A DNA stretch of 48,003 nt from NCBI GenBank assembly GCA_009700115.1, contig WLMU01000006.1, positions 1-48,003 of the forward strand, in the 5' to 3' direction. The stretch's first letter is position 1. Every line of letters begins with the position of its first letter. Source of the stretch: Actinomycetota bacterium (GTDB lineage Bacteria > Actinomycetota > Acidimicrobiia > Acidimicrobiales > Acidimicrobilacustridaceae). The notes under the pieces were generated by a model. The model did no database searches and had not been told where the DNA came from. It saw only the letters and a program-made list of their open reading frames with translations. Below are positions 8,697 through 15,578 of the stretch, one piece after another. The translations under genes and the position numbers were made by a program.

Positions 8697-9002
8697 TCAG
8701 TCCTGTTGCATCGTGGCCCAGAGGCCGTGTTCGTGCAGACGGAAGACATCGAGTTCTGCTTTTTCTTTCGAACCGTTTGCAACAACGGCTCGGCCTTTCT
8801 CATGCACGTCGAGCATGAGCGATTGCGCTTTCTCGTTGCTGTAGCCGAACACCTTCTGAAGTACATAGGTCACGTACGACATCAGATTGATCGGGTCGTT
8901 CCAGACCAACACGATCCAAGGACGATCAATCCCAAGATTTGTATCGATTGATGGCTCGTCGATTTCGACTGGCGCAACATCTGCTGCGACTGGTGATGTC
9001 AT
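8697..9002 (-). CDS. clpS: ATP-dependent Clp protease adaptor ClpS
   Basis: ClpS delivers N-degron substrates to the ClpA/ClpC-ClpP protease. After an acidic, disordered N-terminus of about 25 residues comes the conserved core: '[16 protein letters not shown]', 'VLQKVFGYS', '[13 protein letters not shown]'. The Asn-Asp pair and the 'VHEKG' segment contribute to the N-degron pocket in the family. The 101-residue length is normal. Its ATG overlaps the ctaA stop by 4 nt (ATGA), and DUF2017 follows after 1 nt, so the three genes form one translationally coupled unit. Confidence 0.95.
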   Translation of the reverse strand: MTSPVAADVAPVEIDEPSIDTNLGIDRPWIVLVWNDPINLMSYVTYVLQKVFGYSNEKAQSLMLDVHEKGRAVVANGSKEKAELDVFRLHEHGLWATMQQD

Positions 9003-9913
9003 GACGTCGCGACGAACTCGTGCGTTCGCTCGTCCTCGACGGGCCGCGCGATGAGCGAGAGATCAAATGCCAGTGCTGCGATCCATACGATGACACTGCC
9101 CAAAATATGAATGATTACAAGGCCCGGTGGTACTCCATTGAAGTACTGGATGTAGCCGATCGCTCCCTGCAAGACGATTGCGCCGACGAGATACTTCGCG
9201 CGCCAATCAACTCCACGTGGAGCACCTGTTCGATGAAGAACAAAAAGCGTGATGATTGTGAGTGCAAGGAAAAGCCACACAGTGCCGCTATGGATGCGCG
9301 CAACGGTGGTGATATCGAATGAAAGACGCTTCGCGTTTTCGTCACCACCATGTGGACCAGTGCCGGTCACAATCGTGCCAGTGAAGATCGTGATGGCGGA
9401 TGCAACGACAAGAAGGCGACCGAGGATGCGGACGTTACGGGGAACAACAGGTAGCGCGGGAGATTGCGCGTACTTCGAACGTTCATGAAGAACGAACGCG
9501 TTCCAAATCAAGATCATCGACAACACGAAGTGCGCGATCACGAACTGTGGTCGCAGTTCGAACAACACTGTGAGCCCGCCGAGAACAATCTGGGCGACGA
9601 CACCCCCGACAAGTCCGAGCGAAAGCCATGTGAGGTCTCGGCGTCGAGGGTTGCGAAGTAGTGAACCAAGAACCGCGAGGATGACGGCAACCGAAACCAA
9701 ACCGGTGACCGTGCGGTTCACGAACTCGATCATGGCGTGGTACTCGAAGGGCGCGACGTAGCGATCGCTTTCACACGTTGGCCAATCGGAGCATCCGAGT
9801 CCCGAACCGGTCAGGCGGACGGCAGCGCCGCTGACGGTGATGAACACCTGCGCAAGCAGGGCCACGAGAGTGATGCGCCGATAGGCCCGAGGGGAGAGTC
9901 GAGGCAACCGCAC
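8999..9913 (-). CDS. ctaA: Heme A synthase, COX15/CtaA family
   Basis: CtaA oxidises the C8 methyl of heme O to give heme A for aa3-type oxidases. The 304-residue protein has about eight membrane segments in two homologous four-helix halves. Family motifs are '[16 protein letters not shown]' with the first-loop Cys, 'EFVNRTVTG' (His-less variant of the usual EYxHR region; see note), 'FVIAHF', '[10 protein letters not shown]' and 'VIIHILGS' supplying heme-ligand histidines. In '[13 protein letters not shown]' the usual His-Arg is Asn-Arg, with a His seven residues earlier. The gene runs divergently from ctaB, the preceding pathway step, and leads the ctaA-clpS-DUF2017 unit. Confidence 0.93.
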   Translation of the reverse strand: MRLPRLSPRAYRRITLVALLAQVFITVSGAAVRLTGSGLGCSDWPTCESDRYVAPFEYHAMIEFVNRTVTGLVSVAVILAVLGSLLRNPRRRDLTWLSLGLVGGVVAQIVLGGLTVLFELRPQFVIAHFVLSMILIWNAFVLHERSKYAQSPALPVVPRNVRILGRLLVVASAITIFTGTIVTGTGPHGGDENAKRLSFDITTVARIHSGTVWLFLALTIITLFVLHRTGAPRGVDWRAKYLVGAIVLQGAIGYIQYFNGVPPGLVIIHILGSVIVWIAALAFDLSLIARPVEDERTHEFVATS

Positions 9914-10022
9914 GGGTCGATGGTACGGGAGTCGACTCCGGCTTCCCCAACCCCACAGCCCATCGTTGCTTGGAGTCGGCGTTGGCTGCCGTCCCGATTG
10001 TCCGGTTCCGGACCCAGACCCC

Positions 10023-10028
10023 TAGCAT
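10023..10028 (+). promoter_or_regulatory. -10 box for leaderless ctaB
   Basis: TAGCAT lies 8 nt before the ctaB ATG, and no Shine-Dalgarno is visible. A TTGTCC -35-like hexamer lies 19 nt upstream. The 9914-10036 stretch between divergent ctaA and ctaB otherwise holds nothing I recognise. Confidence 0.5.
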
Positions 10029-10036
10029 CGGCCCCG

Positions 10037-10933
10037 ATGGAATCGGTCGCGCACCCACCTCTCGCTGCGCGATTGCGCGGGTACGTAGCCCTTACAAAAC
10101 CTCGCATTATCGAGCTTCTGCTCATCACGACAGTTCCCACAATGATCGTGGCCGAGCAGGGTCTTCCCTCGTGGTGGCTGATGGTGGCAACGGTGGTCGG
10201 CGGAACCGCGGCGGCTGGTGGCGCCAATGCCATCAACATGTATGTCGATCGGGATATCGACGCCCTCATGCGGCGCACCCGCAACCGACCCTTGGTCACT
10301 GGGCTTCTCAAGCCCCGAAATGCTTTGATTTTCGCGATTGGGCTTGAAGTTGTGGCCTTTGTGTGGCTCTGGGCCTTTGTGAACCTGCTCAGTGCCGTGC
10401 TTGCCGTGGCTGCCTGCCTCTTCTACGTCTTCATCTACACCCTGTGGTTGAAGCGCACCTCGAGCAGCAACATCGTGATCGGCGGGGCCGCTGGTGCCGC
10501 TCCGGTGCTTATCGGCTGGTCAGCGGTGACCAATTCGCTGGCCTGGGCCCCCGTGCTGCTTTTCGCCATCATTTTCTTCTGGACCCCGCCGCATTTCTGG
10601 GCCTTGGCCATTCGTTACGAAGAGGACTACACGGCGGCCAATGTTCCGATGCTCCCGTCAGTGGTTTCTCGTCACGAAACAGCTGTTCGGATCCTCATCT
10701 ACACCCTCATCGTCTGGGCCCTCACGATTGCCTTCATCCCTGTGGGCGATATGGGCTGGATCTATGGGGTCCTTGCCGTGGGACTGGGTGGGTTTTTCAC
10801 CTTTTTGTCGGTGCAATTACTGCGCGATCCGACCACAGCACGGGCGATGCGCCTCTTCACCTTTTCCATCACTTGGGTGACGTTGCTGTTCGCCGGAATG
10901 GCCCTCGACCAACTGGTTCGGTCGGGTCTCTGA
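10037..10933 (+). CDS. ctaB: Protoheme IX farnesyltransferase (heme O synthase)
   Basis: CtaB attaches a farnesyl group to protoheme to make heme O, the substrate of CtaA. It is a UbiA-family polytopic membrane enzyme with about nine helices. Visible motifs: 'LTKPRIIELLLITTVPTM', the first Asp-rich site 'NMYVDRDIDALMRRTRNRPL' and the second site around 'RYEEDYTAANVPMLP'. The listed ORF begins at 9737. ATG 10037 is chosen because it starts the conserved region, gives 298 residues, and has a TAGCAT -10 box 8 nt upstream. The pathway partners ctaA (divergent) and ctaC-F (downstream) surround it. Confidence 0.95.
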   Translation: MESVAHPPLAARLRGYVALTKPRIIELLLITTVPTMIVAEQGLPSWWLMVATVVGGTAAAGGANAINMYVDRDIDALMRRTRNRPLVTGLLKPRNALIFAIGLEVVAFVWLWAFVNLLSAVLAVAACLFYVFIYTLWLKRTSSSNIVIGGAAGAAPVLIGWSAVTNSLAWAPVLLFAIIFFWTPPHFWALAIRYEEDYTAANVPMLPSVVSRHETAVRILIYTLIVWALTIAFIPVGDMGWIYGVLAVGLGGFFTFLSVQLLRDPTTARAMRLFTFSITWVTLLFAGMALDQLVRSGL

Positions 10934-10962
10934 GTTCTGGCCTCGGACGCTTCGACCTTGGT

Positions 10963-10976
10963 TCGGAAGATTCCGA
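10963..10976. repeat. 14-bp inverted repeat TCGGAAGATTCCGA
   Basis: A 6-bp perfect palindrome with a 2-nt centre lies 30 nt after the ctaB stop and about 35 nt before the TAGGGT box of the following operon. The position fits an operator or a weak hairpin; there is no T-run. Regulator unknown. Confidence 0.35.
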
Positions 10977-11009
10977 CCGATGGTTTTCAATGAGGCATCG
11001 GGGCGTGTG

Positions 11010-11015
11010 TAGGGT
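11010..11015 (+). promoter_or_regulatory. Putative -10 box of the COX1-like operon
   Basis: TAGGGT with a TTTCAA -35-like hexamer 19 nt upstream. It would give a 5' UTR of about 90 nt containing a small hairpin (CCGGC-CCCT-GCCGG at 11063-11076) and a perfect 10-bp palindrome CTCGTACGAG at 11091-11100 just before the start codon. Confidence 0.4.
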
Positions 11016-11113
11016 AACAACCGTCCCGCCCTTGATCCGGAGGGTCCCCCCTTCGGTCGAGACCGGCCCCTGCCGGCCCGAGTGTGCACGCTCGTACGAG
11101 GTCCTTACAGAAC

Positions 11114-12676
11114 ATGGCTCTAACCGATACCCGACCGGAAACCGGTACCGACGCAAGCGCGGTCGCCCCTTCCGTCGTACCCAGCCCTCTCACCATCTTC
11201 GGAACCGGTGACCACAAAGCCGTTGGCACGTTCTACGTGTTGGCCGCGTTGGTCTTCGGAATCGCTGGTTGGGTTGCCGCAGCGCTTTCTCTCGGACACG
11301 AGGTCGGATCCAATTCCTTCCTCAGCGGTTCGACGGCAATGCAGCTGGGCCAAACTTCCAATTTGGGCCTTATTTTATTGGTGATTGTGCCGCTGTTCCT
11401 TGGCCTCGGCACCTACATCGTTCCGTTGCAGGTTGGTGCGAGCACGGTTGCATTCCCACGTGCTGCTGCCGCCGCGATGTGGACATGGTTGCTTTCATCG
11501 GGCGTCTTCATTGTTGCGTCGTTCATCGACGGTGGCTTCGGCGGTTCGCGCGAAAAGTCCGTCAGCCTCACGCTCATGGCCCTCGGCGGTCTGATCGTTG
11601 CGTTGCTTCTCGGCACCGTTTGTGTGCTCACAACCGCGGTCACACTTCGTACGCCGGGCATGACGCTCGACCGAGTCCCGATGTTCTCGTTCTCGATGCT
11701 CGTCGGCGGAGCGATCTGGTTGCTCACGTTGCCGGTGTTGCTCGCCAACTTGCTGCTGATTTGGGTCGACCACCGCTATAACGGAGGCACGACCTTCGGT
11801 GCTGGCGCCATTCAGTTCGATCAGGTGTTGTGGATCACTTACGAGCCACAGATCTACGCCTTCTTGATCCCTGGCCTCGGCATCGTCGCCGATGTGATTG
11901 CCACCCTGACCGGCGCCCGCCTCGGTCAGCGCAACATTCTTCTGCTCGCCATTGGCGCCTTCGGGGTTCTTAGTGTTGGCGCTTGGGCGCAGCCCGCCAT
12001 CTACCCCTCGGCCTCGGACGACCTCGTCTGGCAGGCCATGGGGCTTCTCATGCTGCTTCCTACCCTGTTGTTTTTCGGCGGCGTTGCCAAAGCCTTCAAA
12101 GACGGCAAGCCTTCCCTGAAGAGCCCGCTCGGCCTCGCTGTCGTGTCGCTGCTCTTGACCTTGTTGGCCGTGCTTGCGGGAGCATTGCTTGCGATCACCC
12201 CGCTTGAACTTCGTGTCTCTGGTTTCTTTGAGGCCGGCCAATACGTTCTCGCCATTGCTGCTGCGCTCGCTGCTGCTGCTGCGGGTATTGGGTATTGGGG
12301 TCCGAAAATGACCGGTGGTCATTCGGCCGACGGTTTAGGCAAGCTCAACGTTCTCGTCCTGCTCGGGGGCGGAGCCCTTGGCGGACTTTCGCTCTGTGTG
12401 GTGGGTTTCTCACACCGCTTCACCGGGCTCGACGGTGCTCATGATGCGCTGGTGGTTGTTTCGATGATTGGTTGCGCGTTGCTCGCCTTAGGCGGCGCAC
12501 TTGCGCTTCTCGGCCTTCTCAGCGGTGCCCGCAAGGGTGCCCCCGAAGCCGCTGCCGATGCATGGGGCACGGGCCAGACCCTCGAATGGGCCTGTCCTTC
12601 TCCACCCCCTACTGGCAATTTCGGTGATCTCGCCATTGTTCGTTCGCCCGAGCCGTTGCTCGATGAGGAGGCCTGA
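11114..12676 (+). CDS. COX1-like integral membrane protein lacking all metal ligands
   Basis: A 520-residue protein with 12 predicted membrane helices, clearly homologous to the CtaD encoded 3 kb downstream. Shared segments include 'YIVPLQVGASTVAFPR', 'LRTPGMTLDRVPMFSFSML', 'YWGPKMTGG' and the C-terminal 'TLEWACPSPPPTGNF'. Ungapped comparison by eye with CtaD shows the six metal-binding histidines replaced: H93 by S82, H271 by E244, H320/H321 by Q293/P294, H406 by A374 and H408 by Q376. The gating Glu of 'HPEVY' is Gln (EPQIY, Tyr kept) and the D-channel Asp is Thr. Its remaining histidines are in loops. It should therefore bind no heme or copper at these sites and cannot reduce oxygen. Start ATG 11114 is chosen over the listed 11084. 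Function unknown; a structural or assembly partner of the oxidase is possible (inference). Confidence 0.8.
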   Translation: MALTDTRPETGTDASAVAPSVVPSPLTIFGTGDHKAVGTFYVLAALVFGIAGWVAAALSLGHEVGSNSFLSGSTAMQLGQTSNLGLILLVIVPLFLGLGTYIVPLQVGASTVAFPRAAAAAMWTWLLSSGVFIVASFIDGGFGGSREKSVSLTLMALGGLIVALLLGTVCVLTTAVTLRTPGMTLDRVPMFSFSMLVGGAIWLLTLPVLLANLLLIWVDHRYNGGTTFGAGAIQFDQVLWITYEPQIYAFLIPGLGIVADVIATLTGARLGQRNILLLAIGAFGVLSVGAWAQPAIYPSASDDLVWQAMGLLMLLPTLLFFGGVAKAFKDGKPSLKSPLGLAVVSLLLTLLAVLAGALLAITPLELRVSGFFEAGQYVLAIAAALAAAAAGIGYWGPKMTGGHSADGLGKLNVLVLLGGGALGGLSLCVVGFSHRFTGLDGAHDALVVVSMIGCALLALGGALALLGLLSGARKGAPEAAADAWGTGQTLEWACPSPPPTGNFGDLAIVRSPEPLLDEEA

Positions 12677-12678
12677 GC

Positions 12679-13269
12679 ATGACCGCCCACGTCCTTCCCC
12701 CCGCTCCTGCGGTTCAGCGCCCCCGCGTGCTGGTCGTCGGTACGGCCTTTGCTGCAGCAGCATCGTTCATGGTCTTCGTCGGCCTGATCGGGATCTATCT
12801 CGCAGCACGCGCCGATGTCATCGCTTCCGGTACGGCGTGGTTGCCCAAGGGCGTGTCCATTCCGTTGCAGCAGCCCAACACGATGTTCATCACGCTCATC
12901 ATGTCGGTCTTCACGATGCAGTGGGCCGTTGCTGCGATTGCCAAGAACGATCGAGTCAACGCCTACTTGGCGATGGGCCTCACCCTTATGTTGGGTATCG
13001 CCACGATCGTCATGACGACCTACCTCTGGTATCTCATGAAGCTCGATATTGCTTCAGGGATTCAGGGAGTTTTGATTTACACAATCACCGGTGCACACAT
13101 TGTGATGCTGGTGGTGGCGATGATCTTTGTCGCCCTTATGGGCCTTCGGGCCCTCGGCGGGCAGTTCACTGCTCGCCAACACGATGGCATTACCGCCGCT
13201 GCTGTTTTTTGGTACGCGATGGTTGCCGTCTATGCCCTGATCTGGATCTCCATCTACGTCACCAAGTAG
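12679..13269 (+). CDS. COX3-like integral membrane protein, degenerate
   Basis: A 196-residue protein with five predicted helices, similar in length and pattern to CtaE downstream: 'VGLIGIYLAA' corresponds to 'GGLITTYLLY', 'YTITGAHIVMLVV' to 'YTLTGFHGIHVTI', and the C-terminal 'FWYAMVAVYALIW' to 'YWHFVDVVWVVIF'. The conserved membrane Glu of subunit III (E45 in CtaE) is Ser29 here, the second His of the HGxH motif is Met, and the terminal His/Asp are lost. A strong GAGGAGG Shine-Dalgarno lies 7 nt before the ATG, which begins 2 nt after the COX1-like stop. It presumably partners the COX1-like protein. Homology is weaker than for the COX1-like gene. Confidence 0.68.
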   Translation: MTAHVLPPAPAVQRPRVLVVGTAFAAAASFMVFVGLIGIYLAARADVIASGTAWLPKGVSIPLQQPNTMFITLIMSVFTMQWAVAAIAKNDRVNAYLAMGLTLMLGIATIVMTTYLWYLMKLDIASGIQGVLIYTITGAHIVMLVVAMIFVALMGLRALGGQFTARQHDGITAAAVFWYAMVAVYALIWISIYVTK

Positions 13270-13275
13270 GCCGCC

Positions 13276-14133
13276 ATGCTCTCCTCGCGGATGTTCACAA
13301 CAGCGTTTCGGTTTTTCGCCGGTCTGGCGACCTTTTCGCTGATCGCCGCGTTCGTTAGCGGATTCACCAGCGAAACCCAGTCCCCGATGAACCGCGTGAT
13401 GGGTCCGCTGACCCTGGGCTGGAAGGGTGGCATCGGAAATCACTTCGCCTACACCGTGTTCGTGGGAGTGGCCGTTGCCGCCGCGACCTTGGCGGGAATC
13501 CTTATCGCTTTCCGCGATGCCGATCCCGAGGCTGAAGCTCAGGTCGTACATACCGAATCGGTTCCGCTGACTCGAGCACCTGCGGGCGTGAATTATCTCC
13601 CCGCTCTCGGCGCGTTGGCCTTTGTGCTTCTGCTCATCGGTGCCGCGACTGAAAGTGGCGGTCTCATGTACGCCGCGGTCGCAACGATGATCGTTGTTGC
13701 ATTCACCTGGACACTTCGGACCTGGGCTGAGCGCGCCACGGGTGACGATCACACCAATGCCGAGCTGTACCACCGCTTCATTGACCCGTTCCGGGTGCCG
13801 GTCATTTCGATTCTCCTCATCGGTTTGGTTGCTATTGGCCTTTCCCGTGTACTTCTTTCGGTCTCCAAAGTCGGTTCCGTGTGGGTGTTCGGCTTAGTGG
13901 CGCTGCTTTTCTTCCTCGTTGCAGTGCTGCTCGCACTCAAGCCCTCGTCCGCCAAGTGGGTCACGACTGCGGTCGTTGTTCTTGGTGCCATCGCCATCAT
14001 CGCTGCGGGTATTGCCGGAGCAGTTATTGGTGAGCGCGATTTCGAGCATCATGATCCGGCCGCTCACACCACTGAAGGTGCCCTTGGGGACGCTCCTGGA
14101 GCTCCCGTCGCCATACAGGGTGGCGCATCGTGA
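13276..14133 (+). CDS. Unknown multi-pass membrane protein in the COX1-like operon
   Basis: I do not recognise this 285-residue protein. It has about seven hydrophobic segments, a soluble loop after the second segment ('DADPEAEAQVVHTES'), another around 'GDDHTNAELYHRFIDPF', and a C-terminal soluble tail rich in His, Asp and Ala ('ERDFEHHDPAAHTTEG'). It starts 6 nt after the COX3-like gene, so it is the third member of the same unit. It resembles neither the short actinobacterial subunit IV nor CtaG. The position between the degenerate pair and ctaC suggests a membrane partner of either complex, which is inference only. Confidence 0.6.
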   Translation: MLSSRMFTTAFRFFAGLATFSLIAAFVSGFTSETQSPMNRVMGPLTLGWKGGIGNHFAYTVFVGVAVAAATLAGILIAFRDADPEAEAQVVHTESVPLTRAPAGVNYLPALGALAFVLLLIGAATESGGLMYAAVATMIVVAFTWTLRTWAERATGDDHTNAELYHRFIDPFRVPVISILLIGLVAIGLSRVLLSVSKVGSVWVFGLVALLFFLVAVLLALKPSSAKWVTTAVVVLGAIAIIAAGIAGAVIGERDFEHHDPAAHTTEGALGDAPGAPVAIQGGAS

Positions 14134-14202
14134 TCATTCGCACTTCTTCCGCTTCGACCTCAAAGGTTTTGGCCTCCGGGTTGGCGCACATCGCACAGAG
14201 TG

Positions 14203-14219
14203 GTGAACACTTTGTTCAC
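14203..14219. promoter_or_regulatory. Inverted repeat GTGAACA-CTT-TGTTCAC upstream of ctaC
   Basis: A perfect 7-bp inverted repeat with a 3-nt centre in the 182-nt gap between the membrane protein and ctaC, about 97 nt before the ctaC ATG. Size and symmetry suit a dimeric regulator. No terminator is visible in this gap, so ctaC may be partly read through from upstream and partly driven locally. Confidence 0.45.
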
Positions 14220-14315
14220 TCCGTTCAGTACTGCAGCAGTCCCTTAGGCCGAGGCCTCGTGTCATCGGTTCGTTCGCCCCGGAGCGGGTTCGTCCCCGCC
14301 TCTCGAGGAGAGTAA

Positions 14316-15536
14316 ATGCAGCGCCTTCCCAAAATCGTCCGTGTTCTTGCGGTGATCTCATTCACGCTCGTTGTGGTGCTGTTCGCCGCGCTGATCGTGA
14401 ACTCGTTCCAAAACGCCGGAAAGCCACTGACGACCCTGACACCCCAAGGACCGTCGTCGGAGAGCATTCAGAAGTTGCTCGTTCCCGTCACGTCAATCGC
14501 AGCGGTGGTTTTTGTAGGAGTGCTCGGAGCGGCGCTGCTCATTTCTTGGAAGTTCCGTGAGCGTAAGGATTCCGATCCTGACGAATTCCCTGAACAGGTT
14601 CATGGCAAGACTGCTCTTGAAATCGGTTGGACCATTCTTCCGGCCCTCATCCTCGCTGGCATTGCTGTCGGCACGGTGATGACGCTCATCAACCTCAACC
14701 GCGAAGAGCCAAATTCAATCAACGTGCAGGTCGCTGGTCAGCAGTGGTGGTGGCAGTACAAGTACGACGTCAATAACGACGGCAACTTCGATGGTCCCGA
14801 AGACATCACCACCGCAACCGAAATGGTCATTCCTGCAGGTCGGCCCATTCAGGTCACGACCACATCCAACGATGTCATTCATTCGTTCTGGATCCCAGGT
14901 TTGAACGGCAAGCGAGACGCTGTTCCCGGATTGCGTAACCCGCTCAAGCTGCAAGCAGACGAACCCGGAATCTTCCGTGGTCAGTGCACCGAGTTCTGCG
15001 GTCTTTCTCACGCCAACATGCGCATGCTTGTGCGCGCGGTTTCAACCAGCGATTACGACGCGTGGGTTAAGAACCAACTCAAGGATCACGCCGCCGATCC
15101 CACCGATCCGACCGCACTCGCCGGCAAGAAGGTTTGGCAAGCATTGTGCGCACAGTGTCACGTCATCGATGGAATTAATGACGTGAAGATGAAGGAAACG
15201 AAGCCGCCGCTTGTCTCGGGTGTTGCTCCGGACCTCACCCACCTCATGACCCGCGGAACATTCGCAGGATCGATCTTTAATCTCTATGAACCAGTCGGTT
15301 CCGACGGCTCGCCATTGCCGATGGGCGATGTTGCCGCTGCCGGCGATCCGGGTGCTGCACTCACTGGCGGCAAGGTCAATACCGCAACCGTCAACCGCGT
15401 GACGCTTGAAGCTTGGTTGCGCAACGCACCAGCACTCAAGCCGATGTACCCACAAGGTGGGCGCGGCATGCCGAACCTGAACCTCACTGAAGAGCAGATC
15501 GACCAACTGGTCGCTTTCCTCGAGACGCTGAACTGA
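14316..15536 (+). CDS. ctaC: Cytochrome c oxidase subunit II fused to cytochrome c (caa3 type)
   Basis: Subunit II receives electrons at the CuA site. The N-terminus has two membrane helices (about residues 10-30 and 55-78), then the cupredoxin domain with 'QQWWWQYKY' and the CuA ligands in 'VIHSFW' and 'CTEFCGLSHANM'. About residues 265-406 form a class I cytochrome c domain with the heme motif 'CAQCH' and a late Met in 'GRGMPNL'. The fusion defines a caa3 oxidase, so electrons can arrive without a separate soluble cytochrome. GAGGAG lies 6 nt before the ATG. It is the first gene of the ctaC-D-E-F operon. Confidence 0.96.
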   Translation: MQRLPKIVRVLAVISFTLVVVLFAALIVNSFQNAGKPLTTLTPQGPSSESIQKLLVPVTSIAAVVFVGVLGAALLISWKFRERKDSDPDEFPEQVHGKTALEIGWTILPALILAGIAVGTVMTLINLNREEPNSINVQVAGQQWWWQYKYDVNNDGNFDGPEDITTATEMVIPAGRPIQVTTTSNDVIHSFWIPGLNGKRDAVPGLRNPLKLQADEPGIFRGQCTEFCGLSHANMRMLVRAVSTSDYDAWVKNQLKDHAADPTDPTALAGKKVWQALCAQCHVIDGINDVKMKETKPPLVSGVAPDLTHLMTRGTFAGSIFNLYEPVGSDGSPLPMGDVAAAGDPGAALTGGKVNTATVNRVTLEAWLRNAPALKPMYPQGGRGMPNLNLTEEQIDQLVAFLETLN

Positions 15537-15578
15537 GCAACGTGATGAACATCCGCACCGCATTCTCTGGAGTTGGTC

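Noticed and set aside
10363-11211. Plus-strand ORF of 282 residues across the end of ctaB
   Set aside because: Frame-shifted shadow of ctaB; no homology and it runs into the next gene's leader.
11495-12322. Minus-strand ORF of 275 residues inside the COX1-like gene
   Set aside because: Highly charged, repeat-like composition typical of an antisense shadow of a hydrophobic gene; no motif and no ribosome site.
11114-12676. COX1-like gene as an ordinary second cytochrome oxidase or NO reductase
   Set aside because: None of the six metal-binding histidines common to all heme-copper oxidases and NO reductases is present at the aligned positions.
11114-13269. COX1-like/COX3-like genes as decaying pseudogenes
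   Set aside because: Both frames are intact, the second has a strong ribosome site, helix patterns and several motifs are retained, and codon use matches neighbours.
13054-13773. Minus-strand ORF of 239 residues across the COX3-like and unknown membrane genes
   Set aside because: Spans two plus-strand genes and has Gly/His/Arg-rich shadow composition.
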